DNA from: Blastococcus tunisiensis
GTDB taxonomy: Bacteria > Actinomycetota > Actinomycetes > Mycobacteriales > Geodermatophilaceae
NCBI RefSeq assembly: GCF_900112815.1
Contig: NZ_FOND01000008.1
Coordinates: 154,820-218,819 of the forward strand
Length of the DNA stretch: 64,000 nt
Reading direction: 5' to 3'
Below are positions 32,337 through 41,025 of this stretch, piece after piece. Under the pieces are notes generated by a model. That model ran no database searches and had not been told where the DNA came from. It was given only the letters and a program-made list of their open reading frames with translations. The translations under genes and the position numbers were made by a program. Numbering within the stretch: the first letter of the stretch is position 1; every line of letters begins with the position of its first letter.

Positions 32337-34687
32337 ACCGGGCTCCGGTTGGGGGACTCCGGCAGTGCGGAGTCCTCGGGCCGATCGGCGCGCCCCCCAG
32401 CGGCGGCCGCACGCCGCCGCAGCACGAAGCGGACCAGCCGGCGCAGGAAGAGCAGCCCGAGCAGCGCTCCGGCGCCGACGGTGATGATCAGCGAGATCAG
32501 CCCGTACGCGGTGCTCTTGACCTGCAGGGAGATCTCCCGGCCCAGGGGGGTGCCATCGGGGGTGGTCAGCTGGGCGCGGACGGTGAACCCACCGGCCTGC
32601 TGCACCTGCGTCGGCACCTCGATGGTCGAGCGCTGCCCCGGTGCCAGCGTCTGGGGCTCGACGGTGCCGATCGACAGCCCACGGCTGCCGCGGGTGCGCA
32701 CGTCGAGCAGCACCTCGACGGTCATCGGGAGGTCGTTCTGCACGGTGAGCACGAGGGGTGCGTCGCTGGAGCCGAGGCTGTAGGTCCCGTCGGCCGGCGC
32801 CAGCAGGGTCACCCGGTCGTCCAGCCGGTCCAGGGTCGCCCGCAACCCCGCCGCCACGTCGCGGAAGTCCTCGGGTTCGTCCCGCCGGGTCGCCGAGGCC
32901 GCGCGGGAGATCGCCGCGTCGTAGCTGCGCATGGCGGTCGCGACGTCCCCGACGACGGCGCCGGCCAGCTGCTCGCGCATCGCCGTGGCCGCCACGACGT
33001 CGGCCAGACCGGCGGGGTCGAGGGCGGGGCCGCCCTCCGGCCCGGTCAGGTCCCCGGCGGCTGCGGGTGCGGTCGCGGACAGCTCGGCGAGCGTCGTGGG
33101 GCGCAGCCACGGCAGGCCGGCGGTGTCGGCGATCATCGCCCCGGCCCCCTCCGGCCCGGCGTCCACCTCGTGCGGAGGGGCCACCAGGACGGTCTGTTCG
33201 CTCCCCGCGGCGGCCTGCGTGGTGAGGGCCGCCAGCTCGGCCAGGTAGCGCTGCTCGGCCATCCGCGGCCCACCCGGCGTCTCCTCGGCCGCTCCGGCGA
33301 GTTCGCTCAGCGTCGAGTCGGCGACCAGGGCGGACAGCGGTCCGACGGTCGTGGCGAGGGTGGTCCGTGCCGCGGCGGTGGGGTCGGAGAGCCCGGCCGC
33401 GTCGTCCCCCTCGGAGAGCCCCCCCGACCCCACGACGACGGTCTCGACGCCGCCGTCCTGAAGGACCGGCACCGTCTCCGGGCGGAGCGAGTTGCCCGGT
33501 GCCCACAGCAGATCGGTGCGCGGCTCCACGCCGAGGGCGTCGGCGATGATCTCCGCTCCGGCCCCGTTCCCGGACGGATCCGGTGCCGGTGCCGGTGCCG
33601 ACGGCGTCGCGCTGCCGGAGGTGGCCGACGAGCCGTCCTCGGCGGCGGTCGTTCCAGGCGGGTCCTGGGCCGTGCCCTCCGGGGTGCCGGGGAGGCTGCG
33701 GGTGAGCACCTCGGGTACGCCGGCACCGGTGAGGGCATCGGCGTCGACGTCCCCGTAGGGCAGGGCGACGACGGGATGCTTCGCGGCCACGTCCCGCAGG
33801 CGTCCGAGGAAGGAGGCGGCCTCCTCCGTGCCGGTTCCCGGCCGGCCGTCGACCTCGTAGGGCCCCGCGGCCATGAGCTGCAGCTCCTCGACGAGCGCGG
33901 GGTCGACCGCGAGCGCCACCCGGAGTGCCGGCGGGACGGAGCTGCCGTCCTCGGTCGTTCCTCCGGGGAGGCGCTCGACGACCGCGAGGGCGCGGTCGAG
34001 CCGGCCCCCGGCGCTGATCGACTCGGTCAGCCCGTCGTCCCGGAAGCCGCCGGCCGCCGTCCGGTGGGACGACTCGACGATCGGCCACAGCCAGGCGACG
34101 GCGGTGCGCGCGGTGGGCGCGGTCGGCTGCTGGATGACGTAGCTCGGCAGCTCGCCCACCCGCTGGTCCAGGCCGTCGACGACCCCGTTGACGTTCAGCA
34201 GCACCGGGTAGACGCCGTCGGCGCTGAGCTGCAGCTCCTCGGACGGCACGGTGTAGCCGAACTCCAGCTCGTCCCCGGGCGCCAGCTCGCCGGGGACGTC
34301 CTGGAAGGGGGCGAGCACGGCGGTCGCGGGGTCGGGGTCCCGCTGGTGGCCGGCGAGCTCGTCGCGGCTGGTGAGGACCCCGCCGCGTTGCAGCCGCACG
34401 CTGAGATCGGTGATCGGCGCCGACCCGGTGTTGGTCAGGGTTCCGGTGACCGTGACCAGGGAGCCCGGGGTGATGGTGCGCGGCTCGAACCGGCCGATCT
34501 CGATGCTGACCGGCCGGTCGGGGTCGACCGCCTCGTCCTCGGCGGTGGCCGGCTCCCCTGGCGCGGCGAGCACGTGCCCGGTCACCGGGGCGGCCGCTGC
34601 GGTCGCCGGTCCGCTCAGCGCGACCAGACCGAGCGCCGTGGCGAGCACGGGGACGACGGCGGCACGCGACAGCGCCGTCCGCGTCAT
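32333..34687 (-). CDS. DUF6049 family secreted/membrane-anchored protein
   Basis: 784 residues with a signal peptide (MTRTALSRAAVVPVLATALGL...ATAAAAP), a large extracellular part containing an NEW3-like beta domain (TITPGSLVTVTGTLTNTGSAPITDLSVRLQ) and a C-terminal membrane helix (TAYGLISLIITVGAGALLGLLFL) with a basic tail. This is the DUF6049 type found before murJ in actinobacteria (Rv3909-like). The role is unknown; coupling to murJ suggests envelope assembly. The ATG at 34687 follows GCGAGGAGGGTCG. Confidence 0.87.
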   Translation of the reverse strand: MTRTALSRAAVVPVLATALGLVALSGPATAAAAPVTGHVLAAPGEPATAEDEAVDPDRPVSIEIGRFEPRTITPGSLVTVTGTLTNTGSAPITDLSVRLQRGGVLTSRDELAGHQRDPDPATAVLAPFQDVPGELAPGDELEFGYTVPSEELQLSADGVYPVLLNVNGVVDGLDQRVGELPSYVIQQPTAPTARTAVAWLWPIVESSHRTAAGGFRDDGLTESISAGGRLDRALAVVERLPGGTTEDGSSVPPALRVALAVDPALVEELQLMAAGPYEVDGRPGTGTEEAASFLGRLRDVAAKHPVVALPYGDVDADALTGAGVPEVLTRSLPGTPEGTAQDPPGTTAAEDGSSATSGSATPSAPAPAPDPSGNGAGAEIIADALGVEPRTDLLWAPGNSLRPETVPVLQDGGVETVVVGSGGLSEGDDAAGLSDPTAAARTTLATTVGPLSALVADSTLSELAGAAEETPGGPRMAEQRYLAELAALTTQAAAGSEQTVLVAPPHEVDAGPEGAGAMIADTAGLPWLRPTTLAELSATAPAAAGDLTGPEGGPALDPAGLADVVAATAMREQLAGAVVGDVATAMRSYDAAISRAASATRRDEPEDFRDVAAGLRATLDRLDDRVTLLAPADGTYSLGSSDAPLVLTVQNDLPMTVEVLLDVRTRGSRGLSIGTVEPQTLAPGQRSTIEVPTQVQQAGGFTVRAQLTTPDGTPLGREISLQVKSTAYGLISLIITVGAGALLGLLFLRRLVRFVLRRRAAAAGGRADRPEDSALPESPNRSPV

Positions 34688-34762
34688 CGACCCTCCTCGC
34701 GGGCGCACGTCGGCCGGGTGACGCGGATCCGCGCGGTGGCTATCTGGACCTCGCAAGCTCGC

Positions 34763-35239
34763 TCAGGCGCTGTCCGCCAGCAGGGCCGGTGCGCGCTCGA
34801 CCAGTGCTCGCTCGTCGGCGTAGGCCAGGCGTCCGCTGAGCTCGTCGAGCGGGACCCAGGCGACCTCGGTCACCTCGACGTCGGCGTCGGAGAGCGCTCC
34901 GCCCGTGGCCCGGAGCAGGAAGTGGTGCACGGTCTTGTGCACCCGGCGGCCGTCGGCCACGAACCAGAAGTCGATGATCCCGAGCGGGGCGACGACCGCA
35001 CCGATGATCCCGGTCTCCTCCGCCACCTCGCGGACGGCCGTGTCCTCGGGCGTCTCGCCCGCCTCGATGTGGCCCTTCGGCAGCGACCAGAGCAGCCGCC
35101 CGCGGCGGTCGGTGCGGCCGATGAGGGCGGCACGGGGCCCGGTCACACCGTCGTCGGCCACCACCAGGCCCCCGGCAGAGGTCTCGTCGACCCGGCGGAG
35201 CCGGCGGCCGGGGCGTCCACGCCCGCCCGTCCCAGCCAT
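34763..35239 (-). CDS. Nudix hydrolase
   Basis: 158-residue Nudix protein with an intact box [24 protein letters not shown] (GX5EX7REUXEEXGU), so metal-dependent hydrolysis of a nucleoside-diphosphate-X compound is expected. The ATG at 35239 gives [27 protein letters not shown]. The place between pcnA and the murJ cluster corresponds to mycobacterial MutT4, but substrate preference cannot be told from sequence. Confidence 0.9.
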   Translation of the reverse strand: MAGTGGRGRPGRRLRRVDETSAGGLVVADDGVTGPRAALIGRTDRRGRLLWSLPKGHIEAGETPEDTAVREVAEETGIIGAVVAPLGIIDFWFVADGRRVHKTVHHFLLRATGGALSDADVEVTEVAWVPLDELSGRLAYADERALVERAPALLADSA

Positions 35240-35257
35240 GTCAGCAGGGTAGCGCGA

Positions 35258-35385
35258 GTCCGGCGACAGCCCGGTGAGCATCGCAGCGAGGGACGAGCGA
35301 GGAGCGGAGCGGGGCGTGGAGCCGGACGGGAGGTATGGCCGGCGACAGCCCCGTGAGCATCGCAGCGAGCGCGGGGCCGAGGGCG
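35258..35385. repeat. Direct repeat of about 40 bp in the Nudix-pcnA gap
   Basis: CGGCGACAGCCC-GTGAGCATCGCAGCGAG occurs at about 35261 and again at about 35340. The first copy continues into a purine-rich GACGAGCGAGGAGCGGAG stretch. The gap also holds the pcnA promoter: a -10-like TACTCT at 35400-35405. Confidence 0.65.
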
Positions 35386-35413
35386 GTCCGGCACCGCACT
35401 ACTCTGGCTGGTC

Positions 35414-36901
35414 GTGTCCGCCACCCCCTCGAGTCCGCCTGACGTGCCACCGGTCCCCCCGGCGGTCCAGGAGACCGTCCGGGAGCTGGTCGACCTCTCC
35501 CCCGTCCTGGCCGACCTCGGCCGGCGCTTCGCCGCCGCGGGCCACGAGATCCACCTCGTGGGCGGCTCGGTGCGCGACTCCCTGCTGGCAGCGGGGTCGG
35601 GGGGCCGCCGGGTACCCGGTGACCTGGACCTGACCACCGACGCGCGGCCCGAGCAGATCCTGGGCCTCCTGTCGGGCTGGGCCGGTTCCACGTGGAACAC
35701 CGGGATCGCCTTCGGCACGGTCGGGGCCGAGATCCTCGGGGTGCGCGTCGAGATCACGACGTTCCGCGCCGACCGCTACGACCGGGAATCCCGCAATCCG
35801 GAGGTCGCCTGGGGCGAGTCGCTGGTCGACGACCTCGTCCGGCGCGACTTCACGGTCAACGCCATGGCCGTCTCCCTGGGGCCCGACCGGACGGTCACCG
35901 ATCCCTTCGGCGGACTGGGGGACCTGCTGGCCGGCCGGCTGCGGACGCCCGGCGCGGCGGCGGACTCCTTCGCCGACGACCCGCTCCGCATGCTGCGGGC
36001 GGTCCGGTTCGTCGCGCAGCTGGGGCTGACGCCGGTCGACGACGTGGTCGAGGCGATGACCGCGATGTCGGGCGAGCTGTCCCGCATCACCCCGGAGCGG
36101 GTGCAGGCGGAGCTGTCCAAGACGCTGCTGCAGGACGCGCCGCGCGCGGCACTGGAGCTGTTCGTCGGGACCGGCCTGGCCGACGTCGTCCTCCCGGAGC
36201 TCTCGGCGCTGCGGATGGAGATCGACGAGCACCACCAGCACAAGGACGTCTACACGCACTCGCTGACCGTGCTGGACCAGGCGATCGCGCTGGAGAAGGC
36301 CGATCCGGACTCGGGCTCCCCCGACCTGGTGCTGCGCCTGGCCGCCCTGCTGCACGACATCGGCAAGCCGGCCACCCGCCGGCACGAGCCACGGGGGCGG
36401 GTCTCCTTCCACCACCACGAGGTGGTCGGCGCCAAGCTCGTGCGCAAGCGGCTGACCGCGCTGCGGTACCCGAAGGACGTCATCGAGGCGGTCTCCCGGC
36501 TGACCTTCCTGCACCTGCGGTTCCACGGGTACGGGACCGGCGAGTGGACCGATTCCGCGGTGCGCCGGTACGTCACCGACGCGGGTGAGCTGCTCCCCCG
36601 CCTTCACAAGCTGGTCCGCTCGGACTCCACCACCCGGAACCGCAGGCGGGCCGCGGCGCTGTCGGCCACCTACGACTCGCTGGAGCAGCGGATCCGGGAG
36701 CTCTCCGCCCAGGAGGACCTGGCGCGGGTGCGGCCGGATCTGGACGGGAACGCGATCATGCAGTTGCTGGGCATCGGACCGGGGCCCGAGGTAGGGCGTG
36801 CCTGGCGGTTCCTCAAGGACCTGCGGCTCGAGCGGGGTCCGCTCGAGCCGGAGGAGGCGGAGTCCGCGCTGCTCCGCTGGTGGGCCGATCGGCAGGGCTG
36901 A
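35414..36901 (+). CDS. pcnA: CCA tRNA nucleotidyltransferase / poly(A) polymerase family
   Basis: 495-residue class II nucleotidyltransferase: head domain HLVGGSVRDSLLA..GDLDLTTDARPEQIL with the DxD pair, RRDFTVNAMAV, the neck ADDPLRMLRAVRFVAQLG, and an HD domain (LRLAALLHDIGKPATR). In actinobacteria this type is normally the enzyme that adds or repairs the 3' CCA of tRNA, though poly(A) addition cannot be excluded. The GTG at 35414 is 8 bp after a TACTCT -10 box, suggesting a leaderless message. A parS-like palindrome is embedded at 35685. Confidence 0.92.
   Translation: MSATPSSPPDVPPVPPAVQETVRELVDLSPVLADLGRRFAAAGHEIHLVGGSVRDSLLAAGSGGRRVPGDLDLTTDARPEQILGLLSGWAGSTWNTGIAFGTVGAEILGVRVEITTFRADRYDRESRNPEVAWGESLVDDLVRRDFTVNAMAVSLGPDRTVTDPFGGLGDLLAGRLRTPGAAADSFADDPLRMLRAVRFVAQLGLTPVDDVVEAMTAMSGELSRITPERVQAELSKTLLQDAPRAALELFVGTGLADVVLPELSALRMEIDEHHQHKDVYTHSLTVLDQAIALEKADPDSGSPDLVLRLAALLHDIGKPATRRHEPRGRVSFHHHEVVGAKLVRKRLTALRYPKDVIEAVSRLTFLHLRFHGYGTGEWTDSAVRRYVTDAGELLPRLHKLVRSDSTTRNRRRAAALSATYDSLEQRIRELSAQEDLARVRPDLDGNAIMQLLGIGPGPEVGRAWRFLKDLRLERGPLEPEEAESALLRWWADRQG
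35685..35698. promoter_or_regulatory. parS: parS-like site inside pcnA
   Basis: Perfect palindrome GTTCCACGTGGAAC within the pcnA reading frame, about 21 kb right of the origin. It has the same sequence as the sites at 6266, 20661 and 46328. Confidence 0.75.
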
Positions 36902-36962
36902 AGCCGGCCGCACCGAGCGCGCCGGGCTCCAGGACACGCGCCCGTGTGCCGACAATCGGAGC

Positions 36963-37973
36963 GTGTCCCCGTCCGACCACCCCGAGCAGCCCCTGGGCGG
37001 CGCCGGCCCGGTGCCGAGCTCGCCGAGCGGCCGCGTGCCGCAGTGGGTGCTGGACGAGGCCGCCGGGCTGCGCGTCGAGCCGATGCCCTGGCGCGGCCCC
37101 GGCCTGCCGCCGTCCGCACCTCGCCGCCGGCGGGGTCGCCGGGCGCTGCGCGCACTCGTCGTCGTCCCGTCGGTCGTCCTGCTCATCCTGGGCGCCGCGG
37201 TCCTGGTCGGACCCGGCTCGTGGCCCTGGACGGCGGTCGATGCCGCCCTGCCGTCGGCCGTGCCGACGGCGACCGCTCCGCCACCGACGTCGCCGCCGGA
37301 CCGCCCGACGGCCGGCCAGGAGTCGGCGCGCTCCCCGCTCGGGACCCCGCCACCTCCTCCGGCGGAGGGCGGCTCGCACGGGTTCATCGCCCTCCAGGCC
37401 GACGGCGTGACCCCGGTGGCCTACGACCCGTGCCGGCCGGTGCACTACGTGGTCCGCCCGGACAACGCGCCGCCCGGCGGTGAGGAGGTCGTGCACGCGG
37501 CGTTCGCCCGCCTGTCGGAGGTGACCGGTCTGCGGTTCGTGCACGACGGCGGCAGCGCCGAGCCCGGCACGCTGGAGCGGCGGGTCTTCCAGCCGGAGAC
37601 CTACGGCGACCGCTGGGCACCCGTGCTCGTCGCCTGGGAGACCGAGGAGCAGAACCCCGCGCTGGTCGGCGACACCGTCGGCCAGGCCGGGAGCGTGGCG
37701 GTCTCCCTGGGCGACGGTCCGCAGGTCTTCGTGACGGGGACGGTGTCCCTCGACGCCGGTCGGATGCCGGAGATCCTGTCCTTCCGGGACGGCGCGACGA
37801 CGGCGCGGGCGATCGTCCTGCACGAGCTCGGCCACCTCGTCGGCCTCGGGCACGTCGAGGACGAGCAGCAGCTCATGTACCCGGAGGCGCGGCGCGAGGT
37901 CCCGGACTTCGCCGCCGGCGACCTCACCGGCCTGGCCGCCCTGGGGCGGGGGCCGTGCGTCCGGGAGCTCTGA
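36963..37973 (+). CDS. Membrane-anchored matrixin-like zinc metalloprotease
   Basis: 336 residues: cytoplasmic segment, one membrane helix (ALVVVPSVVLLILGAAVLVG), a Pro/Thr-rich linker and an extracellular metalloprotease domain. The zinc motif HELGHLVGLGHV (HExxHxxGxxH) is followed by LMYPE, resembling the Met-turn of metzincins. Targets are unknown. The GTG at 36963 lies 6 bp after a GACAAT -10-like box, so a leaderless message is possible. It stands alone between pcnA and an opposing MFS gene. Confidence 0.87.
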   Translation: MSPSDHPEQPLGGAGPVPSSPSGRVPQWVLDEAAGLRVEPMPWRGPGLPPSAPRRRRGRRALRALVVVPSVVLLILGAAVLVGPGSWPWTAVDAALPSAVPTATAPPPTSPPDRPTAGQESARSPLGTPPPPPAEGGSHGFIALQADGVTPVAYDPCRPVHYVVRPDNAPPGGEEVVHAAFARLSEVTGLRFVHDGGSAEPGTLERRVFQPETYGDRWAPVLVAWETEEQNPALVGDTVGQAGSVAVSLGDGPQVFVTGTVSLDAGRMPEILSFRDGATTARAIVLHELGHLVGLGHVEDEQQLMYPEARREVPDFAAGDLTGLAALGRGPCVREL

Positions 37974-38001
37974 CCGCGGCCCGGTGCTTCCGGGCCGGGC
38001 G

Positions 38002-39285
38002 TCAGTGCTTCCTGGTCAGGCGCAGGTAGGTCACCGCAGCGACCAGGTAGCCGGATGCGACCACCGCGGGCACCAGCGCGGAGACGCCCGACTCGGGGAG
38101 GGTGACCGCGCCCAGCACCAGGGCGAGCACGAAGGTCATGTTGAACAACGTGTCGTACACCGAGAAGACCCGGCCGCGGTAGTCGTCCTCGACGGTCTCC
38201 TGGAGCGTGCTGTCCACGCAGATCTTCACCGCCTGCGCCACGAAGCCCAGCAGCAGCCCCACCAGGACGACGGCACCCGGGGTCACCCACACGGCGAGTG
38301 CCACCTGCGCCCCCGCGCCGCCGGTGAGGGCGACCGGGATCCACCGCCGGATCCCGATGCGCCGCACGGCCGGTGGCGTGACCAGGGCCGCGAGCAACGT
38401 GCCGGCCGCGGCGGCGGCCACGACCTGCCCCAGCCCGAGGATGCCTCCCGGGAACAGGCCGCCGCCGTCGAGGAAGGTGTTGCGGTAGATCAGCAGCGTC
38501 ATGAGCGTGAAGACGCCGTAGCAGAGCCGGTGCAGGCCGATCGCCAGCAGCGCGGCGGCCGCCGGCGGACGGGCGGCCACGTGCCGTGCCCCGGCCACCA
38601 TGCCGAGCAGGGTGGCCCGGACCGTGGCGCCCACCGACTCGTGGGCAGCCACCATGTGGTCGGGCCCCAGGTGCTCGCGGGAGAACCCGCTGACGACGAC
38701 CGACGCCACGAGGTAGGGGACGGCCGCCGCCAGCGCCATGAGCGCGTACCCCGGGTCACCGGAGCCGGTCGCCTCCAGCGCGAGGATCGCGGCCGCCCCG
38801 CCGGCGACCGTCGAGACGCCGCCCGCCGTCGTGGAGAGGGCGTTGGCCGGTACGAGGAGCAGTTCGGCGGTGGTGTGCGGCAGCCCCGCGGACAGCGCGG
38901 AGAGCACGAGCCGGTTGACCGAGAAGACGGCGAGTCCGGCGGTGTAGAAGCCGGTGCCCTCGACACCGCCGAGGATCAGCACCGCCACGACGGACACCAG
39001 CCCGGCGCGGACGACGTTGGCCCGCAGCAGGACCTGGCGGCGGCTCCAGCGGTCCAGCCAGACCCCGGCGAAGGGCCCGACCAGCGAGTAGGGCAGCAGG
39101 AGGACGGCGAAACCGGCGGCGATGTCCAGCGGATCGGCGGCCCGCTGCGGGTTGAACAGCACGGTGCCGGCGAGCGCCGCCTGGAAGACGCCGTCCCCGA
39201 ACTGGGAGAACAGCCGGGTGAGCAGCAAGCGGCGGAAGTCGCGCCGGGAGAGCACGAGCCGGACGCTCGTCCCCACCACCGGCAC
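38002..39285 (-). CDS. MFS transporter
   Basis: 427-residue major facilitator with about 12 helices. The first loop contains FAVLLLPYSLVGPFAGVWLDRWSRRQVLL, the MFS loop 2-3 signature (G-x-x-x-D-R-x-x-R-R), and the N-terminus RRDFRRLLLTRLFSQFGDGVFQAAL is typical of efflux permeases. The substrate is unknown. The GTG at 39285 follows TAGGGT by six bases on the minus strand, again a leaderless layout. It is divergent from the YqgE gene. Confidence 0.87.
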   Translation of the reverse strand: MPVVGTSVRLVLSRRDFRRLLLTRLFSQFGDGVFQAALAGTVLFNPQRAADPLDIAAGFAVLLLPYSLVGPFAGVWLDRWSRRQVLLRANVVRAGLVSVVAVLILGGVEGTGFYTAGLAVFSVNRLVLSALSAGLPHTTAELLLVPANALSTTAGGVSTVAGGAAAILALEATGSGDPGYALMALAAAVPYLVASVVVSGFSREHLGPDHMVAAHESVGATVRATLLGMVAGARHVAARPPAAAALLAIGLHRLCYGVFTLMTLLIYRNTFLDGGGLFPGGILGLGQVVAAAAAGTLLAALVTPPAVRRIGIRRWIPVALTGGAGAQVALAVWVTPGAVVLVGLLLGFVAQAVKICVDSTLQETVEDDYRGRVFSVYDTLFNMTFVLALVLGAVTLPESGVSALVPAVVASGYLVAAVTYLRLTRKH

Positions 39286-39371
39286 GTGATCACCCTAAGG
39301 GCCCACCGGTTCCCGCCGACGGCGCACGATCGGGCGCCATCGGGCGCGGGCGTGGGGCACACTGGTCGGCG

Positions 39372-40037
39372 ATGACCGCGGTCCCCTCGCCCGATCCCGA
39401 GTCCGGTCCGCCCACGCGGCCCGTGACCGGGCGACCTGCGCCCGCCGTCCCGGCGCTGTCGATCGGGCGCATCGGCGACGTGCATCCCGGAGCGCTGCTC
39501 GTCGCGATGCCGGCGCTCACCGACCCCACCTTCGCCGGCACGGTGGTCTACGTCCTCGACCACTCCGAGACCGGCTCGCTGGGCGTCGTCCTCGGCCGTC
39601 CGAGCCAGGTCGAGATCCGCGACGTGCTGCCCGGCTGGTGCGACCTGGCCGTGGCACCGGGGGTCTTCCACGTGGGGGGCCCGTGCGAGACCGACACGGC
39701 GCTGTGCCTGGCCGTCTGCCCGGGCGCGCCGGCCCCGGTGGAGGAGAGCCCGCTGCGGCGGGTGGCCGGGAACGTGCACCTGGTCGACCTGGACAGCGAC
39801 CCGGCGGACCTGCAGGAGGAGCTGAGCGGCCTGCGGGTCTTCGCCGGGTACGCCGGCTGGTCGGCCGGCCAGCTCGCCGACGAGATCTCCGAAGGAGCCT
39901 GGGCCTGCGTCCCCGGGCGTCCGGAGGACGTGCTGTGCCCGGCCTCGGGGCCGGAGCTGTGGCGCACGGTCCTCGGCCGGCAGACCGGCCGCCTCGCCGT
40001 GCTCTCGACTGCCCCAGCAGACCCATCCGTCAACTGA
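39372..40037 (+). CDS. YqgE/AlgH family protein (UPF0301)
   Basis: 221-residue YqgE/AlgH protein: GALLVAMPALTDPTFAGTVVYVLDHSETGSLGVVLGRPSQVEI and GGPCETDTALCLAV match the family core, and FAGYAGWSAGQLADEISEGAWACVPG the C-terminal half. The biochemical function is unknown. A disordered proline-rich stretch of about 28 residues precedes the domain. The ATG at 39372 is eight bases after CACACT. A strong hairpin follows the gene. Confidence 0.92.
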   Translation: MTAVPSPDPESGPPTRPVTGRPAPAVPALSIGRIGDVHPGALLVAMPALTDPTFAGTVVYVLDHSETGSLGVVLGRPSQVEIRDVLPGWCDLAVAPGVFHVGGPCETDTALCLAVCPGAPAPVEESPLRRVAGNVHLVDLDSDPADLQEELSGLRVFAGYAGWSAGQLADEISEGAWACVPGRPEDVLCPASGPELWRTVLGRQTGRLAVLSTAPADPSVN

Positions 40038-40075
40038 GGCTCCCCGACGCGCGCAGGATCTGGTAGGAAGTAGCC

Positions 40076-40114
40076 CGAGAGAGGGCGGTCTGGGGAAGAG
40101 ACCGCCCTCTCTCG
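40076..40114. terminator. Hairpin terminator between yqgE and the lipoprotein gene
   Basis: 16-bp perfect stem (CGAGAGAGGGCGGTCT at 40076-40091, loop GGGGAAG, complementary arm to 40114), 38 bp after the YqgE stop and between convergent genes. There is no long T-run, as is common in GC-rich genomes. Confidence 0.85.
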
Positions 40115-40122
40115 CTGTCCGT

Positions 40123-40153
40123 GGCCCCTCTGCAGGGGCAGCGGGGTCCTTCG
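40123..40153 (-). repeat. Palindromic element A, short copy at lipoprotein gene 3' end
   Basis: Minus-strand reading from the stop is TGACGAAGGACCCCGCTGCC and then CCTGCAGAGGGGCC. The junction with the stop codon is identical to the gnd copy, but the core is deleted, leaving only GGACCCC/GGGGCC arms. Confidence 0.65.
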
Positions 40154-40927
40154 TCAGATGCCCAGGGCCGCCGCGACGTCCGGGTGGTCCGCCGCCGCCG
40201 CCGTCTCCTCCGCGGCCGGCAGGTCGATCGGGCGCATGCCGTGCCCCGAGAGCGTGACGGTGACGTCGAAGCCGCCGTCGGCCAGCGGGGTCACGAACTG
40301 GGTGAGCACGTCCTCGGCGGCGTCGACCGCGACGGTCCGGTCACCGGGCACGCCGAAGAGCGTGGTCAGCCGGCTGTCGATGGAGCGCTGGCCCTGCCAC
40401 GTGTAGTCGCCGTCGAGGAAGGCCCGGGGGTCGTCGGCCCGCCGTGCCGACAGGTTCAGCAGCACCTCGGTCAGCACGTCGAGGAGCAGGGGGGCGCCGT
40501 CCTCGGACCCGAGGGTGACCGGACGGCGGAGGTACGTCACAGCCGGGACGCCGCCCGCGGCGAGCGCGTCGGTGAGCCCGGGGACGTCGCCGACCCAGAC
40601 CTCCTCGTCGGTGAAGAAGAGGGTGCGGACGTCGTCGTCCCGGCCGTCGTCGAAGCTCGTGACCACCTGCGCCCGGCCGACCTCGTTGCGGAAGTCGACG
40701 GCGCCGGTCAGCGTGAGCAGCTCGCCGTCGCCGTAGGGGGCGGTCACCACGAAGTCCGCGCCGCCGCGCTGCTGGTTGCGCTGCAGGAGCGCCGACAGGA
40801 CCTGGGCCTCCTCCTCGGTGACCGGGTCGCCGGCCGTGCGGTCCAGCCCGCTGTCGCCGGTGCACCCGGTGACCAGCGCCATCGCCAGGCCGGCCGAGAG
40901 CAGCAGCCGGGCGGCACGGGGAGGCAT
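40154..40927 (-). CDS. Lipoprotein, possibly LppX/LprAFG-like
   Basis: 257 residues with a lipoprotein signal peptide (MPPRAARLLLSAGLAMALVTGC, lipobox LVTGC). The mature part has alternating beta-strand patterns (ADFVVTAPYGDGELLTLTGAVDFRNEVGRAQVVTSF, VRTLFFTDEEVWVGDV) that recall the LppX/LprAFG fold, a lipid-carrying group in mycobacteria; this link is tentative. The ATG at 40927 is seven bases after TACGCT, a leaderless layout. It lies downstream of ino1 but a strong hairpin separates the two. Confidence 0.78.
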   Translation of the reverse strand: MPPRAARLLLSAGLAMALVTGCTGDSGLDRTAGDPVTEEEAQVLSALLQRNQQRGGADFVVTAPYGDGELLTLTGAVDFRNEVGRAQVVTSFDDGRDDDVRTLFFTDEEVWVGDVPGLTDALAAGGVPAVTYLRRPVTLGSEDGAPLLLDVLTEVLLNLSARRADDPRAFLDGDYTWQGQRSIDSRLTTLFGVPGDRTVAVDAAEDVLTQFVTPLADGGFDVTVTLSGHGMRPIDLPAAEETAAAADHPDVAAALGI

Positions 40928-40968
40928 GCCGTGCAGCGTAGGCACGCCGGCCGCCGGACCGGGGACGA

Positions 40969-41010
40969 CGCACGGGCCCGCGTCCTCCGGGGAGGACGCG
41001 GGCCCGTGCG
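40969..41010 (-). terminator. Hairpin terminator after ino1
   Basis: 19-bp perfect stem, arms 40969-40987 and 40992-41010 around CGGG, 15 bp after the ino1 stop on the minus strand. It isolates padR-ino1 from the lipoprotein gene. Confidence 0.87.
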
Positions 41011-41025
41011 GGTGGTGCTGGTCGT

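Noticed and set aside
30283..32412. Apparent 1311-codon frame joining the pseudokinase to upstream sequence antiparallel to murJ logic
   Set aside because: The upstream part is only an out-of-frame reading of murJ; the true pseudokinase starts at 30282 with the ATGA overlap.
36520..36533. GTTCCACGGGTACG in pcnA as a parS site
   Set aside because: Right half does not match; chance half-site in coding DNA.
39665..39680. TTCCACGTGG in the YqgE gene as another parS site
   Set aside because: The right half-site reads GTGGGGGG, so the palindrome is broken.
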